A stretch of DNA of 9,050 nucleotides from an uncultured Paracoccaceae bacterium (GCA_937907485.1 CALESR010000363.1:1-9050); one strand, 5' to 3'. Positions 1-6,300 are shown, counted from the stretch's first letter. Translations and numbers: made by a program. The notes: generated by a model not told the origin, from the letters alone.

Positions 1-325
1 CGATCCGGGCCGTGGTGGCCGCGTCGAGCGTCGCGAGTTGCGCCAAGGCCTGCTGGCGCGCCAAGCCCTCGGCGCTGAGGGCCGCCTCTAGGTCCGCGAT
101 CCGGGCGGTGGTGGCCGCGTCGAGCGTCGCCAGTTGCGCCAAGGCCTGCTGGCGCGCCAACTCCTCGGCGCTGAGGGCGGCCTCCAATTCCGCGATCCGG
201 GCCGTGGTGGCCGCGTCGAGCGTCGCGAGTTGCGCCAAGGCCTGCTGACGCGCCAACTCCTCGGCGCTGAGGTCGGCCTGCAACGCGGCAATGCGGGCCG
301 TCGTGGCGGCGTCGAGGGCCGCCAG
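1..325 (-). repeat. 96-bp tandem repeats encoding 32-residue coiled-coil units
   Basis: Direct repeats with a 96-bp period lie inside the MotB-like gene. In coding order the units are 325-230, 229-134, 133-38 and a partial unit 37-1 that continues beyond the window. By eye the two copies at 1-96 and 97-192 differ at only about 8 positions, while the first-encoded unit (325-230) has diverged more. Each unit starts L-A-(A/T)-LDAATTARIA and ends LARQQALAQ. Because 32 residues is an in-frame period, copy number can change without breaking the frame. The near-identity of the DNA, and not only the protein, suggests recent duplication or ongoing homogenisation. Confidence 0.95.
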
Positions 326-1159
326 TTGCTCGGCCGTGGCCGCCTGTTGCGCGAGGGCTGCGGCGTGATCGGCCTGCAGGCGGAACAGGCTTTCCTGCGC
401 CTCGGCAAGACGGGTCAGCGCATCGCCGCGCTCTTGCCGCAGGGTGGCGAGGGCCGCCTCGGCGTTGGTCAGCGCGGTGACGGCAGCGGTCTGCGCGGCC
501 TCGGTCTGGGTCAGCCGGGCGAGCATCTGCGCCAGCGAGGCCTCGCCAGCCTCGGCCCGGCTGCGCATCTGCGTCAGCGCCAGTTCGATCGCCTCGCGCT
601 CGGCGGCGGCGAGGCGCGCGGCTTCGACCTGCGCGTCGATCTCGCCGCGCGCCTGCGCAAGGGCCAGCGACAGCGCCTCGGTTTCCGACATCAGTGCGTC
701 GCGGCGCGATTCGGTTTCAGCCAGTCGGGCCCCCAGATCGGCGCGTTCGGCGATCAGGGCGGCGACCTGCGCCTCGAACCCGGTGATCTGACTGCGCGCT
801 GCCGCCAGTTCCGCCCCGCGCGCCGCCAGATCGCGGCCCAACACGGCAATCGTCGCCTCGTGCTGGCGAGCGGTGGCGCGGGCGGCGTCGAGGTCGGTGG
901 TCAGCCCGGTGATCTGCCCTTCGAGGCTGCTGACCCGGTCACGCGACAGGCCCAACGCATTGGTCAGCCCGGCGATCTGCGCGGTCAACCCTTCGAGCTG
1001 GTGGTCTTGCGTGGTGATGCGGTCGCTGAGCACGCTTTGCACGATCATGAAGATCGACAGCACGAACATCAGCACCAGCAACAGCGCGGTCATCGCATCG
1101 ACGAAACCGGGCCAGATCGCCGCCGAATCCCGCGAATTGCCGCGCCGCGACAGCCCCAT
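1..1159 (-). CDS. MotB/OmpA-like coiled-coil partner of a proton-channel protein (C-terminus outside window)
   Basis: The reading frame is open from ATG at 1159 to the window edge, giving 386 codons with no stop. The N-terminus is short and basic (MGLSRRGNSR). One hydrophobic helix follows at about residues 17-40 and begins WPGFVDAMTALL. Asp21 sits where MotB, ExbD and ZorB carry their proton-binding Asp, which points to the ion-conducting partner of the upstream MotA/ExbB-like gene. Residues from about 45 to 386 are Ala/Leu/Glu/Gln/Arg-rich and coiled-coil-like, with no proline after residue 17. By MotB topology this part is periplasmic. Residues 279-386 form 32-residue tandem repeats. Family knowledge suggests an OmpA-type peptidoglycan-binding domain further downstream, but it is not in the window. 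The start overlaps the upstream stop as TGATG, which implies translational coupling. The membrane anchor and partner role are fairly certain; the cellular function is unknown. Confidence 0.85.
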   Translation of the reverse strand, partial: MGLSRRGNSRDSAAIWPGFVDAMTALLLVLMFVLSIFMIVQSVLSDRITTQDHQLEGLTAQIAGLTNALGLSRDRVSSLEGQITGLTTDLDAARATARQHEATIAVLGRDLAARGAELAAARSQITGFEAQVAALIAERADLGARLAETESRRDALMSETEALSLALAQARGEIDAQVEAARLAAAEREAIELALTQMRSRAEAGEASLAQMLARLTQTEAAQTAAVTALTNAEAALATLRQERGDALTRLAEAQESLFRLQADHAAALAQQAATAEQLAALDAATTARIAALQADLSAEELARQQALAQLATLDAATTARIAELEAALSAEELARQQALAQLATLDAATTARIADLEAALSAEGLARQQALAQLATLDAATTARI

Positions 1160-2376
1160 CAGTTGTGCCCCTCGGGCCCGATCTGCGGCGGCGGCTGCCG
1201 GTTGAGCATGCGCACCGCCTGCGTCAGCATCGCCAGATCGCTGCGCAGGTCGGCCATCGATTCCTGCCGCCCGGCTGACAATTCTTCAAGGATACGAACC
1301 AGTTGCACATCCATTGACCGCAGCCGCAGCCGGGTTTCGGCCTCGATATGCGGCTCGTCCTCGACCGTTTGCGCGGACATCAGCGCGATCAGCCTTTCCT
1401 GCCCCGCCGCCAGCCGGTTCAGCGCGGCCAGAGCATCGACATCGCCCTGCGAGCGGTCGGCCAGCCGCGTCACCGCGCCCGCCAGCACCGACAGCGCCTC
1501 GTCCAGTTGCGCGCGACCGGCCTCGGCCTCGGCCTGCAGGACGCGCATGCCCTCCATCTGCTCGGCCAGCGAGTCGAGCACATCGGCCACCGCCGACAGC
1601 CCGGCCCCGGCGCCGCCCTCGCCGTCGCTGGCCGTGCCCAGCCGCGAGATCGACGACAGCCATTCTTCCAACTCGCGATAGAACCGGTTCTGCGCCTGCG
1701 AGGCAAACAGTTCCAGCATCCCCACCACCAGCGAGCCCGCCAGCCCCAGCAGCGACGAGGAAAACGCCGTCCCCATGCCGCCCATTTGCGCTTCGAGGCC
1801 GGACATCAGCCGGCCGAACCCCTCGACCGCGCTTTGCCCCTCTTGCGGCGCCAGCGAGCGGATGGTGTCGACCACCGCCGGAACCGTGGTGGCAAGGCCA
1901 TAGAACGTGCCCAAAAGCCCAAGGAAAATCAGCAGGTTGACCAGATACCGCGTGATATCGCGCTCTTCATCGATCCGCGTGCCGACCGATTCCAGAATCG
2001 ATCGCGCCGAGGTCGCCGACATATGCCCCGCCCCATGCGAGCGCAGCAGGGCGGCCAGCGGCGCCAGCAGACGCGGCGCGATGGTGATCTGGTGGCCGGG
2101 CGTCTGGGCGACAAAACCACCGACCCAGCGCACCGAGGCAAAGAGTTGCAGGATCTGCCAGAAGGTCGCCAGCACGCCGATCACAAAGACCAGCACGATA
2201 AAGCCGTTCAGCCAGACATTCGCCAGAAAGATCCCGGAAATCCGCGGATAGGCCAGCCCGATACCACTGGTGACCATCGCCAGCGAGACCAGCATCAGCG
2301 ACATCTGCCGCAGCGGCGGCGTGAACTGGATACGCCCGATGGGCCCCAGACCCCCTGCTCGCAACTGTTTCGCCAT
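1159..2376 (-). CDS. MotA/TolQ/ExbB-family proton-channel subunit with C-terminal helical tail
   Basis: This is a 405-residue inner-membrane protein. Four hydrophobic segments lie at about residues 25-44, 54-80, 143-168 and 202-225. The last two (FLGLLGTFYGLATTV, and GTAFSSSLLGLAGSLVVG) match the conserved TolQ/ExbB/MotA core that lines the proton path. Residues 230-405 form a charged, mostly helical tail that is predicted cytoplasmic and longer than in ExbB or TolQ. The protein should assemble with the MotB-like product of the next gene, whose start overlaps this stop by one base, to make an ion-driven motor or force transducer. No flagellar or TonB genes are nearby. I chose ATG at 2376 because an ACGGGG ribosome-binding stretch precedes it and the predicted promoter would start transcription near 2396. 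The in-frame GTG codons at 2400 and 2397 lie upstream of that point. The family is secure; the specific role is not. Confidence 0.9.
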   Translation of the reverse strand: MAKQLRAGGLGPIGRIQFTPPLRQMSLMLVSLAMVTSGIGLAYPRISGIFLANVWLNGFIVLVFVIGVLATFWQILQLFASVRWVGGFVAQTPGHQITIAPRLLAPLAALLRSHGAGHMSATSARSILESVGTRIDEERDITRYLVNLLIFLGLLGTFYGLATTVPAVVDTIRSLAPQEGQSAVEGFGRLMSGLEAQMGGMGTAFSSSLLGLAGSLVVGMLELFASQAQNRFYRELEEWLSSISRLGTASDGEGGAGAGLSAVADVLDSLAEQMEGMRVLQAEAEAGRAQLDEALSVLAGAVTRLADRSQGDVDALAALNRLAAGQERLIALMSAQTVEDEPHIEAETRLRLRSMDVQLVRILEELSAGRQESMADLRSDLAMLTQAVRMLNRQPPPQIGPEGHN

Positions 2377-2402
2377 GGGCTGCCCCGTTCTTGCCACCAC
2401 AA

Positions 2403-2431
2403 AATCTAGGGGTATTGCGGCCTCTTGCCAA
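2403..2431 (-). promoter_or_regulatory. Predicted sigma-70 promoter for the MotA/ExbB-like gene
   Basis: On the minus strand TTGGCA (2431-2426) is separated by exactly 17 bases from TAGATT (2408-2403). These match five of six and four of six positions of the TTGACA/TATAAT consensus. A transcript would start near 2396, about 20 bases before the ATG at 2376. The site lies in the 62-base gap after chaC, so the motor pair can probably be transcribed separately from chaC. Confidence 0.55.
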
Positions 2432-2438
2432 CAAGGAA

Positions 2439-2975
2439 CTACCGCCCCTGCAACACCTTCACGCGATCCGACAACCAGTCCAGTTCGGCGTCACGCAGGC
2501 CCAGCGCGGCCAGATGTTCGGCGGTCTGGTGCAGATACTCGCAGTTCGGCCCGCGCCCGCCGACCGCCGCGGCGATGCGCCGCGCCTGATCGTCCAACGC
2601 CAGCCCGCCGCAATACTGGCCATGCGCCCGGTCGATGACATAGGTCACCGCCTGCACCTGACGGCCATCGTCCAGTGTCACCGGCTGACATGTCTCCAGA
2701 TACGCGGCCGAGATCAACTCGCGCGAGCGCAGGTATTCCAGCGTCTCATCGGCAATTTGTGGCGCGATTTCAAAGGCAATCCCGTCGCAGACCGCATCCG
2801 TGGCCGCGTCGAGCGCCAGCACCAGTCCGGGGTTTTCCTCGGTGCCGCGGTGGTGGATCGACAGCATGCAGAACGAGCGGCGAAACCCCGTCAGCCGCGC
2901 CAGCCGCCGTTGCGACCAGGCGAAACCGGGGTTCCACACCAGCGATCCGTAACCAAACACCCAAAGCGGCGTCAT
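2439..2975 (-). CDS. chaC: ChaC-type gamma-glutamylcyclotransferase
   Basis: This 178-residue protein begins MTPLWVFGYGSLVW, the substrate-binding loop of the ChaC family. Other family marks are HHRGTEENPG (41-50), YLRSREL (81-87) with Glu86 at the position of the catalytic Glu of ChaC enzymes, and GPNCEYL (142-148). ChaC enzymes act in the cytosol on the gamma-glutamyl bond of glutathione, giving 5-oxoproline and Cys-Gly. The length is normal for a bacterial ChaC. The ATG at 2975 is preceded by GGGAG at a suitable distance. The gene lies 62 bases upstream of the motor pair on the same strand and is divergent from the DUF2125-type gene. A link between glutathione turnover and the motor genes is not evident from sequence. 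The annotation is strong by motif; activity on glutathione specifically is inferred from the family. Confidence 0.92.
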   Translation of the reverse strand: MTPLWVFGYGSLVWNPGFAWSQRRLARLTGFRRSFCMLSIHHRGTEENPGLVLALDAATDAVCDGIAFEIAPQIADETLEYLRSRELISAAYLETCQPVTLDDGRQVQAVTYVIDRAHGQYCGGLALDDQARRIAAAVGGRGPNCEYLHQTAEHLAALGLRDAELDWLSDRVKVLQGR

Positions 2976-3025
2976 GGCGCCTGTCTCCCGGTCCGCGCGC
3001 CGGGTCTGGCCGCGGGCTCGCCGGG

Positions 3026-3054
3026 GATGTAAACAACAGTTCCGGCAATGACAA
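3026..3054 (-). promoter_or_regulatory. Predicted promoter for chaC
   Basis: On the minus strand TTGTCA (3054-3049), a 17-base spacer and TACATC (3031-3026) lie in the divergent intergenic region. Transcription would start near 3019, leaving a leader of about 44 bases before chaC. The -35 matches five of six consensus positions but the -10 only three of six. It would overlap the extreme upstream region of the divergent gene starting at 3081. Confidence 0.4.
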
Positions 3055-3080
3055 CGGTGGGCCGTTCAAGGGGTTGGGGC

Positions 3081-4055
3081 ATGCGCGCTCTGCGGATACT
3101 GACGGTTCTGGCGATCCTCGCGACCTTGCTGTGGGGCGGCTATTGGTTTGCCGGGCGCACGGCGCTGGACCGCCTGCTGGTGCAGGGGCTGGCGCAGGTG
3201 CCGCAGGTCAGCCTCGCCGGGCACAGCATCCGCGGCTTTCCCAACCGCTTTGACATCACGCTGGATCAGCCGCGCGTCTCGGTGCCGGGGCTGGATTGGT
3301 CCTCGCCCTTCGTGCAGGTCTTTGCGCTCAGCTATCGGCTGAACCATCTGGTCGCGGTCTTCGCCCAGGATCAGGCGTTGACCCTCGGCGGGCGGGCGGC
3401 CCTGATCCACAGTCAGGACCTGCGCGCCTCGCTGGTGATGGAGGCCGGGCGCGACCTGCCGCTGGACGAGGTGGTGCTGGCGGGCACCGGGCTGGACCTG
3501 CGCATCGACGGCTCGCAGACGCAGATCGACGCGCTGCGCATGGCCAGTCGGCGCATCGAGGGCCGTCGGCACCGGGTCGCCCTGCTGGCCGAAGGGCTGC
3601 TGCCAGACGCCACCCTGATCGCGCGCCTTGACCCGCAGGGCCATTGGCCGCGCCGCTATACCGTGCTGCGGCTCGAAGCCGAGGCGGAATTCGACCGCGC
3701 GCTCGACCGCCACGCGCTGACCGGCGCGCCGCCGCAACTGGCGCAGCTGACGCTGACCGGCGCCCGCCTCGGCTGGCAGGACAGCGAGATCGACCTCAGC
3801 GGTCGGCTGACCCCGGATGCCGCGGGCGTGCTGTCGGGCGAGGTGCTGGTGGTGGTGACCGGCTGGCCCGCACTGCTGGAACGTGCCCGCGCCGCCGGAC
3901 TGCTGCAAGACGGGGGCGAGGGTCTGCTGGGCCCGCTGCTGCGTGCGCTGCCGACCGAGAGCAATGGCGAGCGTGTCGAGGTGCCGCTGTCGGTGACGGC
4001 GGGCGATGTGCGGCTGGGCCCGCTGCTGCTGGGAACGCTGCCGCCCTTGCGCTAA
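3081..4055 (+). CDS. DUF2125-type envelope protein of unknown function
   Basis: This 324-residue protein starts with MRALRILTVLAILATLLWGGYW, an N-terminal membrane anchor or signal (about residues 3-24). The rest is soluble and rich in short beta-type segments, and probably lies in the periplasm. The stretch RGFPNRFDIT (51-60) followed by DQPRV resembles the GFP-x-RFD motif of the DUF2125 family, common in alphaproteobacteria and with no established function that I know of. The beta-rich repeating character is also seen in AsmA-like lipid-transfer proteins, but I see no clear evidence for that. I chose the ATG at 3081 because AAGGGG lies 7 bases upstream; the in-frame ATG at 3048 has no ribosome site and would put 11 polar residues before the signal. 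The gene is convergent with the VanZ-like gene, overlapping it by 4 bases. Confidence 0.8.
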   Translation: MRALRILTVLAILATLLWGGYWFAGRTALDRLLVQGLAQVPQVSLAGHSIRGFPNRFDITLDQPRVSVPGLDWSSPFVQVFALSYRLNHLVAVFAQDQALTLGGRAALIHSQDLRASLVMEAGRDLPLDEVVLAGTGLDLRIDGSQTQIDALRMASRRIEGRRHRVALLAEGLLPDATLIARLDPQGHWPRRYTVLRLEAEAEFDRALDRHALTGAPPQLAQLTLTGARLGWQDSEIDLSGRLTPDAAGVLSGEVLVVVTGWPALLERARAAGLLQDGGEGLLGPLLRALPTESNGERVEVPLSVTAGDVRLGPLLLGTLPPLR

Positions 4056-4645
4056 TGGCGGGGCGGCGACGGGTCGATGCGCGGCGCCGAGGGCGGCTCG
4101 GCCGGACGGTTGATCGCCGCCAGTTCCTCGCGCAGGACGCTGCGCAGGTCTTCCATCAAGGCCAGTCGCATCGCCTCGGCCCGCGCGGCCTCGCTTTCGG
4201 CGGCCAGACGGGCGGCCTCGTTGTGGCTGGCGGCCAGAAATCTGCGGTGCAACCGGTCATGCAGCAATTCGGCCAGCGCCGCGCCCGCCAGAACGCCGCT
4301 GATGTCGGCGCCCCAGTCCAGCCATTCGGCGCCGCGGCCGACACTGGGCTGGATCAGCTCGATCGCGCCGCCATAGGCAATCGCCAGCGGCACCGCCCAG
4401 AACCAGCGGCGCGAATCGGTCAGGATCAGCGGAAAGATCAGCACGGCAAAGGCGATGAAGTGATAGACCTTGTCGAGGCCGCTGACCTGCGGCACCGCCC
4501 CGTTGACCGGCAGCAGCGTCGCCAGCCCGACCAGCACGGCCAGGGCAACCCCCAGCAACAGCCCGGCCCGGCGCCACAGCACCTCGTGCCGCGCATTGGA
4601 CCCGGCGCCACGCGGGCGCGATTCGGTTCGATCGGTCGTGCTCAT
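4052..4645 (-). CDS. VanZ-like family membrane protein with C-terminal helical extension
   Basis: This 197-residue protein has four predicted membrane helices at about residues 28-46, 61-77, 81-99 and 112-129. The VanZ-family signature is clear: DKVYHFIAFAVLIFP (58-72), then ELIQPSVGRGAEWLDWGADISG (96-117). VanZ itself gives low-level teicoplanin resistance in enterococci, but the wider family is spread through bacteria without a known function, so resistance should not be assumed here. Residues from about 130 to 180 form a charged, Ala/Glu/Arg-rich helix followed by a proline-rich end, which is longer than the plain VanZ domain. The gene is downstream of rpoH on the same strand after 78 bases and could be co-transcribed with it. 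Its stop (TAG at 4054-4052) overlaps the stop of the convergent gene. The ribosome site is weak. Confidence 0.85.
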   Translation of the reverse strand: MSTTDRTESRPRGAGSNARHEVLWRRAGLLLGVALAVLVGLATLLPVNGAVPQVSGLDKVYHFIAFAVLIFPLILTDSRRWFWAVPLAIAYGGAIELIQPSVGRGAEWLDWGADISGVLAGAALAELLHDRLHRRFLAASHNEAARLAAESEAARAEAMRLALMEDLRSVLREELAAINRPAEPPSAPRIDPSPPRH

Positions 4646-4707
4646 TCGAGGTTCCGCGCCCCTTTCGGCCTGCCATTTTGCGCCGCAATGTGGCGAAATT
4701 TTGACGC

Positions 4708-4721
4708 GGCCACCCGTGGCC
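4708..4721 (-). terminator. Short GC-rich hairpin just after rpoH
   Basis: GGCCAC-CC-GTGGCC is a perfect inverted repeat, realistically a 5-bp stem with a 4-base loop. It starts three bases after the rpoH stop codon. On the minus strand it is followed by GCGTCAAAATTTC and not by an immediate T run, so it is at best a weak or attenuating terminator between rpoH and the VanZ-like gene. Confidence 0.3.
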
Positions 4722-4723
4722 CG

Positions 4724-5599
4724 TCACTCGGCCGTGACGACCCCCGCCGCGCGCACCAACTCGCCCAGCCGTGCCAGCGCCCGCGCCTCCAGTTGGCGCA
4801 CCCGCTCCTTGGAAATCCCCATCGACAGGCCCAGATCGCTCAGCGTCGCCGGTTCATCGACCAGATGGCGGGCCGCGACGATGCGGCGCTCGCGCTCGGG
4901 CAGACGATCGACAGCCTTGTGCAGCACCGCCTTCAGCCGCGCCCCGTCCATCTTCCCGGCCACTGTCGCCTCGGTCCCGGCGCTGTCGTCTTCCAGCGTG
5001 TCGACCCACGAGCGCCCGTCCTCGTCGCTCGATTGCGGTGCGTCCAGCGACAGGTCCGGGCCCGACATGCGACCCATCATCGCCTCGACCTGATCGACCG
5101 GCACCTGCAACTCGCGCGAGACGCGCAGCGACAGCGGCTCGTCGCTGTCCTCGTCGCGGGCGTGTTTCTGCATGGCGCGGCGCAGGTGGAAGAACAGCTT
5201 TTTCTGCGTCGCATTGGTGCCTGTGCGCACAAGCGACCAGTTCCGCATCACGAAATCCTGCATGGACGCACGGATCCACCACGCGGCATAGGTCGAAAAC
5301 CGCGAGCCATTGGTCGGATCGAATTTCTCGGCGGCGCGCATCAAGCCCAGATTGCCCTGCTGGATCAGGTCCTCATAGGGCACGTCATAGCGGCGGAACC
5401 GCCCGGCAAACGACACCGCCAGTCGGGCATAGGCCGCGATCAGCCGGTGCAGCGCCGCTTCGTCGCGCTGATCGCGCCACGCCAGCGCCAACCGGGTCTC
5501 GGTCTCGGCGTCGAGCAGTTCCTCGGCCATCGAGGCACGCACATAGCGGCGGATATGCTGGTCCTGAAATCCCATGGTGATCGTCCATCCGGGCGCCAT
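4724..5599 (-). CDS. rpoH: RpoH-family (sigma-32) RNA polymerase sigma factor, RpoH-II-like
   Basis: This is a 291-residue group 3 sigma factor that directs RNA polymerase to stress promoters. Region 2 is evident at DLIQQGNLGLM (77-87), with FSTYAAWWIRASMQDFVMRNWSLVR (101-125) as the -10-recognition part. The RpoH box follows at QKKLFFHLRR (132-141). Region 4 carries the -35-binding helix-turn-helix (about 251-275, GISKERVRQLEARAL). The pattern MAEELLDAETETRLALAWRDQRDEAALHRLI and the VMRNWSLVRTGTNATQK stretch resemble alphaproteobacterial RpoH-II more than RpoH-I; in Rhodobacter sphaeroides RpoH-II acts in photo-oxidative and heat stress. ATG 5599 was chosen because AGGAG lies 12 bases upstream, but ATG 5575 (MGFQDQH) fits the usual RpoH-II N-terminus about as well. 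A TTGACA-type promoter precedes it, and no RpoE-type TGATCC element was seen. It is divergent from a MarR-type gene. Confidence 0.93.
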   Translation of the reverse strand: MAPGWTITMGFQDQHIRRYVRASMAEELLDAETETRLALAWRDQRDEAALHRLIAAYARLAVSFAGRFRRYDVPYEDLIQQGNLGLMRAAEKFDPTNGSRFSTYAAWWIRASMQDFVMRNWSLVRTGTNATQKKLFFHLRRAMQKHARDEDSDEPLSLRVSRELQVPVDQVEAMMGRMSGPDLSLDAPQSSDEDGRSWVDTLEDDSAGTEATVAGKMDGARLKAVLHKAVDRLPERERRIVAARHLVDEPATLSDLGLSMGISKERVRQLEARALARLGELVRAAGVVTAE

Positions 5600-5617
5600 G
5601 ATAGCGCTTCGCTCCTA

Positions 5618-5635
5618 TATTGTTTCGAAACGCTA
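5618..5635. promoter_or_regulatory. Candidate operator: GTTTCGAAAC palindrome between rpoH and the MarR-type gene
   Basis: GTTTCGAAAC (5622-5631) is a perfect 10-bp palindrome. Counting the outer TA pair on each side, the 18 bases 5618-5635 are symmetric at 7 of 9 pairs. The site touches the predicted -10 of rpoH and covers its likely transcription start, a position suited to repression. MarR proteins typically bind 16-20 bp palindromes in their own divergent promoters, so the adjacent regulator is the natural candidate ligand. This is inference from position and symmetry only. Confidence 0.5.
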
Positions 5636-5658
5636 CTATCCACCGCACCCCTTGTCAA
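5630..5658 (-). promoter_or_regulatory. Predicted promoter for rpoH
   Basis: On the minus strand a perfect TTGACA (5658-5653) is followed after 17 bases by TAGCGT (5635-5630), which matches TATAAT at three positions. A start near 5623 would leave about 24 bases of leader to ATG 5599 or 48 to ATG 5575. The element looks like a housekeeping promoter. Confidence 0.5.
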
Positions 5659-5685
5659 CCGCACCGGGACGATTATCTCCGCGCC

Positions 5686-6300
5686 ATGAGCACTCCAGAC
5701 CGCGACGATTCCTGCGGGGCGGGCCCCCGGATGATCTCCAGCCCCTGCCATTCGGCAGAGATGCTGGTGCATCTGTCGCGGCTGGTGCATGGCTCGGCCA
5801 GCGACGCCAGCCTGACCCCGGCGCAGTGGACGGCGCTGCGCTATTTCGCCAGTGCCAACCGGTTCTCGCGCACCCCCTCGGCGTTTTCCGAGTTCCACGC
5901 CACCACGCGCGGCACCGCCTCGCAGACGGTGAAATCGCTGATCGCGCTGGGCCTTCTCATGCGTCAGGCGCATGACAGCGACGGGCGTTCAACGCTGATC
6001 GAGGTGACCGAGGCAGGCAAGGCCAAGCTGGCCGATGACCCGCTGGGGGATCTGATCCACTGCATCCGCGACCTGCCCGAGGCGCAGCGGCAAGCGTTTA
6101 CCCGCACCCTGGCCGATCTGGGCACCGCTCTGGCCCGGCGGCGCGAGGCGCCGATGTTCGGCAAATGCGGTGATTGCGGCCATTGCGACAGCGCGCAGAG
6201 CGGCCCAGCCTATTGCCGCTGCACCCAGTCGATGCTGACCGGCGACGAGATGCAGACCCTGTGCATCGACTTTGCGCCGACATCCCTCCGGCTGCGCTGA
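5686..6300 (+). CDS. MarR-type transcriptional regulator with cysteine-rich C-terminal tail
   Basis: This is a 204-residue winged-helix protein. The MarR-like core covers about residues 20-150: LTPAQWTALRYF (43-54), a recognition-helix region TRGTASQTVKSLIALGLL (74-91), then the wing DSDGRSTLIEVTEAGKAKL (98-116). After the core an unusual tail begins FGKCGDCGHC and carries six cysteines: C161-x2-C164-x2-C167-x9-C177-x-C179-x13-C193. Cys10, Cys21 and Cys126 are also present. Such spacing could bind zinc or an iron-sulfur cluster, or serve as a thiol redox switch; I do not recognise a named regulator. The ATG at 5686 (MSTPDRDD) was chosen over an upstream TTG at 5620, though ATG 5731 is also possible and the ribosome site is weak. 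It is divergent from rpoH, sharing 86 bases with a palindrome, so regulation of itself and rpoH is plausible. The family call is good; ligand and targets are unknown. Confidence 0.85.
   Translation: MSTPDRDDSCGAGPRMISSPCHSAEMLVHLSRLVHGSASDASLTPAQWTALRYFASANRFSRTPSAFSEFHATTRGTASQTVKSLIALGLLMRQAHDSDGRSTLIEVTEAGKAKLADDPLGDLIHCIRDLPEAQRQAFTRTLADLGTALARRREAPMFGKCGDCGHCDSAQSGPAYCRCTQSMLTGDEMQTLCIDFAPTSLRLR

Noticed and set aside
1..330. Tandem repeats considered as a CRISPR array
   Set aside because: The period is uniform at 96 bp with no unique spacers, and the repeats encode continuous coiled coil in frame.
134..1681. Long plus-strand open frame (515 codons) opposite the motor genes
   Set aside because: It is the antisense of two well-supported genes. 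Its translation is Arg/Gln/Gly-rich without family motifs and its length is explained by high GC and the 96-bp repeats.
1..2376. Reading the MotAB-like pair as a Zorya defence system
   Set aside because: No ZorC, ZorD or ZorE-like gene is visible in the sequence available, and the neighbours are chaC and envelope genes. The left side is not covered, so this stays open but unsupported.
4052..4645. VanZ-like gene as a glycopeptide resistance determinant
   Set aside because: There are no vanA/H/X or other resistance genes nearby, and the family is widespread in bacteria unrelated to glycopeptide resistance.
3644..5689. Plus-strand open frame of 681 codons across the VanZ-like gene and rpoH
   Set aside because: It is a shadow of several real genes in other frames, with low-complexity Arg/Gln-rich translation and no ribosome site.
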